Positions 35,407 to 42,420 of a DNA stretch of 64,000 nt are shown here, piece by piece. The translations under genes were made by a program, and so were the position numbers. Position 1 is the stretch's first letter. Every line of letters begins with the position of its first letter. Source of the stretch: Pseudomonas frederiksbergensis (lineage in GTDB: Bacteria > Pseudomonadota > Gammaproteobacteria > Pseudomonadales > Pseudomonadaceae); assembly GCF_001952935.1 (NCBI RefSeq), contig NZ_CP018319.1, positions 5,600,001 through 5,664,000 on the forward strand, read 5' to 3'. The notes below the pieces were generated by a model. That model had not been told where the DNA came from, made no database searches, and saw only the letters and a program-made list of their open reading frames with translations.

Positions 35407-35481
35407 TTCGCGAGCAAGCCCGCTCCCACAGGGGATTTGTGAACACCACAGATCCAATGTGGGAGCGGGCTTGCTCGCGAA
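35407..35481. repeat. intergenic hairpin, CGAGCAAGCCCGCTCCCAC family
   Basis: Two near-perfect 24-base arms (35407-35430 and 35458-35481) around a 27-base loop. It lies between the convergent lipoprotein gene and pueA. This is a third palindrome family in the window and may end both transcripts. Confidence 0.8.
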
Positions 35482-35508
35482 GAGTCCCTCAGAAACGGCG
35501 CATCACCC

Positions 35509-37362
35509 TCAGGCGATAACAATCCCTCCACTGGACAAGCTATCCAGCCCAACCCCGACCAACGTCACCGAATCCCCCCCAAACGTCAGCACCGTGTCAT
35601 GCCCCACCGCCGTGGCATGGGACCGATAATCGTTATCCGGCGTCACCCCCTGAACCCCGAGAAACACCAGTTTGTCGCTGGCCTGGTAGCCAACCACCCG
35701 GTCCTGACCGAACGCGCCGCTAAACAGAAACGTATCGACCCCGCCCCCCGACTCCAACACATCATTGCCCGCCCCGCCGACAAACACGTCGTTACCGTTG
35801 CTGCCGAGCAAATGATCGTTGCCGTCCAGTCCAAACAACCAATCGCCACCAGCGTGAGCCGTAAGCGTATCGGTCCCGGCGCCGCCCTTCACTGTTGACG
35901 CGTACTGCGTCAGGTTGTTGTCCGCCTTAAGGCCTTCGGCAGTGACGCTGTGGATCACGTCATCCTTGAACAGCCCCCACAGAAAACCCGGCTCCTTGCT
36001 CACAATGCTGCCGATGTCGCGGGTGATGCTGATGCCGCCATTGGCGTCGCGGATGTACAGGTTGCCGGCGCCGTCATTGGCGAAGTCGAAGTTGTTCACC
36101 GACTGCTGCATGTCCAGCACGTTGTTGCCCTTGCCCCCCAACAGGATGTTGTAGCCACCACCGTCGCGGAAGGTGTCGTTTCCATCGTGGCCTTCCAGAT
36201 AGTCGTTGCCTCGGCCACCCTGGATCAGATCGTTGCCGTCACTGCCGATGATGAAAGTGCTGCCCTTGTGGGTTTCAGCGTTGCGATTGAGGTCCTGAAC
36301 CCAGGTGTTGGCACGCGCCGGGTCCGATAGATTGGCAACGATGATCGTCGAGTCTTTGCTGGTGAGGTCGTAGAACTTCGACTCGATCACCCGGTTCATG
36401 CCGTCGCCATAGGCGGTGGGCAAGTGCGAGATCCAGGTCGGGATGTTGAGGATGGAAAACGGCAACACATTCCACGCTGTCGAAGCGTAGTGGTCGTTGA
36501 AGCTGACGATGTTATCGGTCGCCGAGGCCTTGGCGGCATCGTGCACGCCCACCGATGACAGGTTGAACGATGAACCGTCGAGGGCGCGGTACACCGGGTC
36601 GTTCTCATAACCGACGTTCAGCACTTTATCGGTGCTGCTTTGGGTCGGCGAGGCGTAGGCGATGTAGTTGGAATCCTGGTAGAACCCGGCCCACTTGTCG
36701 TTGCTCAAATCCGCCAGGCTGTTGACCGCCAGCCCACCGAGGCTGTGACCGCTGACCAGCACGTCCTTGCCCGACAGACCATTGGCCCGGGCAAACGCCG
36801 CCACGTCGCTGAGCAGATTACCGAAGGCTTCGCCGACGTAGTTTTTCGCATAATCCTTTGGCCCCAACGCCGCCAGCAGATCATTGATCACATCGCCGAT
36901 GGAGTCACTGATCTGGCTTTCTCGTGGGCCGCTGGTGCCGCGAAAGGCGATACCGATTTCGCTGAGATGACCCTGCGCGTCGTACTTGCCGAGGATTTCC
37001 ACCTGAGCGCTGGTGTACCCGGCCTTTTCACCGAAGAACGTTCCGCGTGCATCAACCTTGCCGTCATAGCCCAGTTGCGCGGCGGTGATCGGCGTCCAGC
37101 CGGCTTTCTGCACCGCGTCCAGTGCGGCTTTTTCCGAATCGGGGTTCCAGGGGATTCCGGGAATGACGCCCTGGGAGTCGGTCCCACCGATCAATGCGCT
37201 GACCAATGTCGCCGGCAAGCCAAAGCCGAAGCCGTTGTGCTGATAGCCGGTGGCGAAGCCGTTATCGAGGTTGTGGTAGGAATACAGCGTGATCGCCATC
37301 GCGTCAGTAAATAACGCTTTGGAATCGGCTGTACCGAAGTTTTTGTAGTCGTACACACCCAT
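35509..37362 (-). CDS. pueA: RTX lipase / polyurethanase PueA (family I.3)
   Basis: Secreted lipase/esterase that also hydrolyses polyester polyurethane in P. protegens and P. chlororaphis; the 617-residue length equals PueA. Triad: Ser207 (GHSLG), Asp255 (YENDP) and His313. Calcium-binding RTX nonapeptides at 372-414 and 492-545 (GNDxxxGGxGND). The C-terminal 60 residues end DSLSSGGIVIA, a type I secretion signal; there is no N-terminal signal peptide. It is the last gene of the apr/prt/pue group and would use AprDEF. It is closely related to the next gene upstream. Confidence 0.92.
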   Translation of the reverse strand: MGVYDYKNFGTADSKALFTDAMAITLYSYHNLDNGFATGYQHNGFGFGLPATLVSALIGGTDSQGVIPGIPWNPDSEKAALDAVQKAGWTPITAAQLGYDGKVDARGTFFGEKAGYTSAQVEILGKYDAQGHLSEIGIAFRGTSGPRESQISDSIGDVINDLLAALGPKDYAKNYVGEAFGNLLSDVAAFARANGLSGKDVLVSGHSLGGLAVNSLADLSNDKWAGFYQDSNYIAYASPTQSSTDKVLNVGYENDPVYRALDGSSFNLSSVGVHDAAKASATDNIVSFNDHYASTAWNVLPFSILNIPTWISHLPTAYGDGMNRVIESKFYDLTSKDSTIIVANLSDPARANTWVQDLNRNAETHKGSTFIIGSDGNDLIQGGRGNDYLEGHDGNDTFRDGGGYNILLGGKGNNVLDMQQSVNNFDFANDGAGNLYIRDANGGISITRDIGSIVSKEPGFLWGLFKDDVIHSVTAEGLKADNNLTQYASTVKGGAGTDTLTAHAGGDWLFGLDGNDHLLGSNGNDVFVGGAGNDVLESGGGVDTFLFSGAFGQDRVVGYQASDKLVFLGVQGVTPDNDYRSHATAVGHDTVLTFGGDSVTLVGVGLDSLSSGGIVIA

Positions 37363-37456
37363 TGGTATTGCCTCTCTTTTGTTGGAATTGTTAGAGATAG
37401 CTCACAACCAGGACGCCCGATCACGAGGCGCCCCGGAGCATTTAGTGCATGCAGCC

Positions 37457-39145
37457 TCAGGCAAACGTAATGCCTGAAGCCGACAGGTTATCCAGTCCCA
37501 CCCCCACCAAGGTCACGGCAAAGTCGCCAATTTTCAGCACCGTGTCCTGGCCCGACTGCGAAGCGTGTTGTTTGTAGTCATAACCCTGCCCCGCGCCCTG
37601 AACGCCCATGAACAGCAGTTTGTCGCTGCCCTGGTAGCCATTGATCGCGTCGAAACCGAAGGCGCCGCTGAACAGGAACGTGTTGTTGCCACCCGAGGCT
37701 TGCATCACGTCATTGCCCGCGCCACCGACGAAGGTCACCTGGCTTTTGTCGCTGCGCAGCAGATCGTCGCCCGCATTGCCGAACAGCCAGTCGCCGTCGA
37801 CGCTGGCTGCCAGTGTGTTGCCGTAGGCATCACCGTTCAGCGAGTGGTTGTACTGGGTAAGCTCGCTGCCGTTGAGCAAACCGTTGGCGGTAACGCTGTA
37901 ACTCACCTCCTTGCTCCCCCACCATGAGCCCGGCTCTTTACTGACCAACGCGCCAATGTCACGGGTCATGTTCAGGCCGCCATAGGCATCACGCACGTAC
38001 AACGTGCCGTCGCCGTCATTGGCAAAGCTGAAATTCTGCAACGGCTTCTGCAATTCGAAGGTGTTGTTGCCCTTGCCGCCCAGCAGGAGGTTGTAGCCAC
38101 CGTCATCGCGGAACCGGTCATCACCGTCACGGCCTTCGATGAAGTCATTGCCGGCACCGCCCTTGAGCAGGTCGTTGCTGTCGGTGCCGATGATGAAGGT
38201 GCTGCCAACGTGAGGTTCGCCGCTGCGACCGAGGTCCTCGACCCAGGTCTTGCCCCGGGATTCTTGCGTCAGGTTGGACACGATCAGCGTCGAGTCCTTG
38301 TCGGTGAGGTCGTAGAAACGCGAGTCGATCACCCGGTTCAACCCGTCGGCATAACCCAGCGAACCGTGAGCCGACCAGTTCAGCGGATTCAGGATGCTGA
38401 ACGGCACCAGGTTCTGCGCAGTGGACGCGTACTGGTCATTGAAGTTGACGATGTTGTTGGTCGCCGAGCCCTGATGTCCGTCGTGCTTGCCCAGGGAGCC
38501 GCTGCTGAACGTGGTGCCGTCGAGTACCCGAAACACCGGATCGTTCTCGTAACCGATGTTCAGCACGTTGTTGCCGGTAGCGCTCTGGGTCGGCGAGGCG
38601 AAGGCAACGTAGTTGGCCTCCTTGAAGAAACCGCCCCAGTTGTTGCCACTCAGTTCGGCGAGGCTGTTGACGCCCAGCCCGCCCAGGCTATGGCCGCTGA
38701 CCAGGACGTCCCTGGCGTTCAGACCATGGGCAATCGCAAACTCGGCAACGTTCTTGAGCAAGTTGTCGAAGGCATTCTTCGCGTAGTTCGTCGCGTAATC
38801 CACCGGGCCGACGGCGGCCAACAGGTTGTTTTTCATGTCGCCGAATGTGTCGCTGTAACCCAGGCCGCCGGTGCCACGAAAGGCAATGCCAAGACCGATC
38901 AGCTTGCCCGCCCCGTCGTACTTGCCGAGCACTTCGGCTTCGGCGCTGGTGAAGCCGTCCTTCTCGCCATAGAACGTGCCTTGAGCGCCGACCTTGCCTT
39001 GATAACCCAGCTGCGTGGCGCCAATCGGCGCCCAACCGGTCGCCGGCAGCGGCTGACCGGTTGGCGTGTACGCATACAGCGTCAGCGCGATGGCGTCGGA
39101 GTACACCGCCTTGCCATCCGCTTTTTTGTAATCAAACAGTCCCAT
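37457..39145 (-). CDS. pueB: RTX lipase / polyurethanase PueB (family I.3)
   Basis: 562-residue paralog of PueA lacking about 45 residues near position 45-90. Triad Ser153 (GHSLG), Asp202 (YENDP) and His260 (WSAHG). Two RTX blocks follow (GTDSNDLLKGGAGND and FGNAGDDLL onward); the C-terminus LDNLSASGITFA is a type I signal. It lies 23 bases after the prtB stop and 94 bases before pueA, so co-transcription is likely. Similarity throughout indicates a tandem duplication. Confidence 0.92.
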   Translation of the reverse strand: MGLFDYKKADGKAVYSDAIALTLYAYTPTGQPLPATGWAPIGATQLGYQGKVGAQGTFYGEKDGFTSAEAEVLGKYDGAGKLIGLGIAFRGTGGLGYSDTFGDMKNNLLAAVGPVDYATNYAKNAFDNLLKNVAEFAIAHGLNARDVLVSGHSLGGLGVNSLAELSGNNWGGFFKEANYVAFASPTQSATGNNVLNIGYENDPVFRVLDGTTFSSGSLGKHDGHQGSATNNIVNFNDQYASTAQNLVPFSILNPLNWSAHGSLGYADGLNRVIDSRFYDLTDKDSTLIVSNLTQESRGKTWVEDLGRSGEPHVGSTFIIGTDSNDLLKGGAGNDFIEGRDGDDRFRDDGGYNLLLGGKGNNTFELQKPLQNFSFANDGDGTLYVRDAYGGLNMTRDIGALVSKEPGSWWGSKEVSYSVTANGLLNGSELTQYNHSLNGDAYGNTLAASVDGDWLFGNAGDDLLRSDKSQVTFVGGAGNDVMQASGGNNTFLFSGAFGFDAINGYQGSDKLLFMGVQGAGQGYDYKQHASQSGQDTVLKIGDFAVTLVGVGLDNLSASGITFA

Positions 39146-39168
39146 AGGTTTGCTTCCTTTGCGTCAAA

Positions 39169-42100
39169 TCAGAACTGCCAGTCGAGCGTCAGACCCACAC
39201 CGTGGTCTTTCTCGCTGGAACCAAGCAGTCCGTTGTAATCCAGGCTCAAACGAACGTCCTGCGCCACCGCCAGGCCGGCCCGCGCACCCACAACGGCGGC
39301 GTTACGATCCAGGGAAACGCTCTGCACGCTGAACCCGGTGTTGCCGTTGGCGAAGGCCAGATGACTTTCGGAACGGGTGTTGCTCAGGTTGTGCTGCCAG
39401 CCCAGCGTGGCGGACAGTTCCAGTTGCTGTTGGTCCGACAGGGCAATCGCTTTGCTTGCCCGCACACCGAGGGTTGAGAGCACGGCGTCGCGGTTGTCTT
39501 CGCCACCCTTGAGCGCCGCGGCATCACCTTTCTCGGTGAAGCTGTCGCTGTTGAGGTGCACGTAAGCCAGGTTGGCGAACGGCTCCAGTGCCAGCGGTTG
39601 CAGGTCCAGGCGATACGCCGCTTCGGTAAACAGTTGGGCGGTGGTCGCATCGCGTTTGGATTTCTGTTTGCCGCTGACGTCGCCCAATTGCAGGTCACGC
39701 TTCACGTCAATGCGATGCCAGCTGTAAGCGCCGCCGACGCTCAGACGAAGCGCATCGATTTCATGGCCCAGATAGGCGCCCAAGTGGTAGCTGTCGACGG
39801 AGGCTGACGAATGCGTGCCATCGCCCATGCTCAACGAACTGTCGCTGTAACCGGTGACGAAACCCAGGCGCGTATCTTCAGTGATCAGCCCGTCGACACC
39901 GGCCAGCAAGCCGCCAATGGAGCTGTTGGAACTGGCGTTGTCATGCCCGCCATCGCTCTTGCCCCAGGCGCCAAGCACTTTGACCCAGGCGTTGCTGCGG
40001 TCATCGGTGGGTGCCGCCGCGTTGAACAGATCACGCTCGCGCAGGCGTTCGCCGACGGCATCGCGCAGGTAACGGCTGTCGTTGATCAGTAGCGTGCCGA
40101 CCGCCGGGTGAATCTCACCCGACAGTTGCTGGAAGGCTTGTTGCGCAACGGCGGCGGTCGGCGAAAGCAGCAAGGTTTCATAGAGCGAATTACCTGCGCC
40201 CAGTTGCTCGGCGGCCGCGGCAACGGCGCGTTGATTCGGGGTTTGGCCGACGCTGGCGAAGGACGCTGCGTTGCGCTCTACCGCCAGTTGGATGCCATTA
40301 CCCGAGTAGTCGAGTGTGCCTCCGATGAACAGATAATCCGGGAGCACGGCACCGAAACGCCCTTCGATCCCGCCGGCCGCTTGCAGAATGTTGTATTGGT
40401 TGCCGAGCAATGATTTCACTTCGCTAGTGGTCAGCAAGGTCGGACTGTTTTCCAGGGACAGGCTGACGGTCGCGCCGTCGATCACGGCTTTACCGCCCGC
40501 CACGATCTGATCGCTGCTGGTCGGCGATAACTCCACGGCGTAGGTCGAGCCAGGTTCGAAGGTCACGTCACCCGCCACCTGCAAGGTGCCGATGGAATTG
40601 CCTGGCGCTACGGTGCCACCGCTTTTCGCGGTTAATGCGCCGATGCGACCGTTACCGCCGAGGATCCCGCTGTCGTTGACGGTGACCGCCGAGAGCAGCG
40701 AGCCGTTGATGGCCAAGCGGCCCTGATTGACCAGCGTCGGGCCGGCGTAGGTGTTGGCGCCGGTCAGCACCAACGTGCCGATGCCCTGTTTGGTCAGGCC
40801 ACCATGGCCGGAAATGTCGTTGCGCCACGTGTCGAGGCCGCAATGCACGTCATTGCACACGCGCTCGGTCGGTTTGCCCTTGTCGATAATCGCGCCGATC
40901 CCCGGCAAGTCCGCGACAAACTGGCTCGAACCGTAGGCACCCTGGATGCGGAACTCCTCGGGAATGTCCTGCTCGGTGACAAACATCGCCGGGCCATCAA
41001 TGCCTTTGCGCAGGTTGATCATGCCCCAGCCGTACAGCGAATCGACACCTGGCGCACCGAGGTCGGTGGCCGTGGTGCGCAACACGCTGGCGACCTGGGC
41101 GCCGGTCATGTACGGGAAGCGTTCCATCAGCACGGCCATGGAACCGGCAACGTGCGGCGCCGCCATCGAGGTGCCGTTGTAGTTGGTGTAGCCGGTGGTC
41201 AGGTTGTCGGCGTTGGTACCGCTGATGATCGAGCTGTAGATCTTGCTGCCCGGTGCGGACACGCAAAAGCTGGCGGTGTAGCCGCAACGCGATGAGAAGG
41301 TGCTGATGTTGTAGGGGTTCGGGCTGTTGAGGTCCGGGTTTTTCTGCAACGCCGCCACGGTCACCCAGTTCGGCGCGATGTCCGGCACGAAGTAGCCCAG
41401 GCCTGCAATGGCGTCCGGGTTGTTGAGGTTGTAATCGTTGCCGGCGGCGAAGATCGTCACGATACCGCTGCGGGCCGCCGCGATGGCGCCGTCGTAGGCT
41501 CCGCCCGGTTTGGTCCCGAGTAACGGACTGATCTCGTTGAACTGCAATTGCGCATCTTGCACGGTGAAATGCGGGTAGGCGGGGTTGCGTCCGCCGAGGT
41601 CGAAGCGATCGGTGATGCCGATGCCCCAACTGTTATTGATGATCCGCGCGCCGCTGGCGATCAAGGCATCCCAACCGGCTTTGTAGACCGCGCCGTCGTT
41701 GCCGCGAATGATGCCGTCCTCCGGGCCCGGATCGCCGTTGTCCGCACTGATGATCTGCGCGCCAAACGCCACGCCATGCATCGGGCCGTCATCGCGACTG
41801 CCCGCAGCGATACCGGCAACGTGGGTGCCGTGGGCACCATACTCGCCGTCGGAATCGATCGTGGGCGAACCGTCATAACGAAACGCATCGCCGGCTTTGA
41901 CCGGGATGTACGGGTCGGTGTATTCGCGGATACCGCTGGTGACCAGGTTGATCACTTTGTTTGGGCCGGAGAATTCCGGATGCGCGGCGTAGACCGGTTG
42001 GTCGAAGATCCCCAGCTTCACGCCTTTGCCGGTGTAACCGGCGGCATAGGCTTCTTGTGCGTTGACCGCTCCCAAGCCCCAATCGGCGTTGAATTCAGTG

Positions 42101-42240
42101 CTGCGCCAGCTGTTAGGATCGCCTGCTCGACCGTTTTCCACGTAAGGCGCCGCTTGCGCGGTACCGAGGGTGGCCAATGCGCAGAGCAAAGCCCGGTTGA
42201 GGGTTTTCAAGGCGAATAGATTGTTGTTTTTAACTTTCAT
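39169..42240 (-). CDS. prtB: subtilisin-like serine protease autotransporter PrtB
   Basis: Type Va autotransporter, 1023 residues from the ATG at 42240 (AAGGA site; a frame running to 42405 crosses a palindrome and is rejected). Signal peptide 1-30, S8 protease with Asp80 (GIFDQ), His140 (GTHVAG) and Ser358 (NGTSMAAP), a linker with the autotransporter repeat LTGANTYAGPTLVNQG (about 540-555), then a C-terminal beta-barrel (about 760-1023) ending DWQF. It follows prtA and precedes pueB. In P. fluorescens B52 prtA-prtB lie between aprF and lipA as here. The passenger substrate is not known. Confidence 0.9.
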   Translation of the reverse strand: MKVKNNNLFALKTLNRALLCALATLGTAQAAPYVENGRAGDPNSWRSTEFNADWGLGAVNAQEAYAAGYTGKGVKLGIFDQPVYAAHPEFSGPNKVINLVTSGIREYTDPYIPVKAGDAFRYDGSPTIDSDGEYGAHGTHVAGIAAGSRDDGPMHGVAFGAQIISADNGDPGPEDGIIRGNDGAVYKAGWDALIASGARIINNSWGIGITDRFDLGGRNPAYPHFTVQDAQLQFNEISPLLGTKPGGAYDGAIAAARSGIVTIFAAGNDYNLNNPDAIAGLGYFVPDIAPNWVTVAALQKNPDLNSPNPYNISTFSSRCGYTASFCVSAPGSKIYSSIISGTNADNLTTGYTNYNGTSMAAPHVAGSMAVLMERFPYMTGAQVASVLRTTATDLGAPGVDSLYGWGMINLRKGIDGPAMFVTEQDIPEEFRIQGAYGSSQFVADLPGIGAIIDKGKPTERVCNDVHCGLDTWRNDISGHGGLTKQGIGTLVLTGANTYAGPTLVNQGRLAINGSLLSAVTVNDSGILGGNGRIGALTAKSGGTVAPGNSIGTLQVAGDVTFEPGSTYAVELSPTSSDQIVAGGKAVIDGATVSLSLENSPTLLTTSEVKSLLGNQYNILQAAGGIEGRFGAVLPDYLFIGGTLDYSGNGIQLAVERNAASFASVGQTPNQRAVAAAAEQLGAGNSLYETLLLSPTAAVAQQAFQQLSGEIHPAVGTLLINDSRYLRDAVGERLRERDLFNAAAPTDDRSNAWVKVLGAWGKSDGGHDNASSNSSIGGLLAGVDGLITEDTRLGFVTGYSDSSLSMGDGTHSSASVDSYHLGAYLGHEIDALRLSVGGAYSWHRIDVKRDLQLGDVSGKQKSKRDATTAQLFTEAAYRLDLQPLALEPFANLAYVHLNSDSFTEKGDAAALKGGEDNRDAVLSTLGVRASKAIALSDQQQLELSATLGWQHNLSNTRSESHLAFANGNTGFSVQSVSLDRNAAVVGARAGLAVAQDVRLSLDYNGLLGSSEKDHGVGLTLDWQF

Positions 42241-42274
42241 CCAGCGACCATCCTTAGTTGTCTTGCCAAATCCC

Positions 42275-42388
42275 TGTGGCGAGGGAGCTTGCTCCCGTTC
42301 GGCTGCGCAGCAGTCGTAAACCCTAAAATCACCGCTGCCTGTTTTGGGGCGGCTTCGCCACCCAGCGGGAGCAAGCTCCCTCGCCACA
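42275..42388. repeat. palindrome between prtA and prtB, GTGGCGAGGGAGC family
   Basis: Outer arms TGTGGCGAGGGAGCTTGCTC and complement, CTGCGCAGCAG inner part. It sits between prtA and prtB inside the apparent operon, so it could attenuate or process the transcript before prtB, pueB and pueA. Confidence 0.75.
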
Positions 42389-42420
42389 TTTAATGTTTGC
42401 CACATTTGTTGATTGTGGTT

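Noticed and set aside
36200..38250. Repeated GGNGNNGAN motifs on the minus strand
   Set aside because: They encode RTX calcium-binding nonapeptides in PueA and PueB, not a DNA-level repeat system.
42241..42405. 55-codon N-terminal extension of PrtB
   Set aside because: It translates the palindrome; a proper signal peptide begins at the ATG at 42240.
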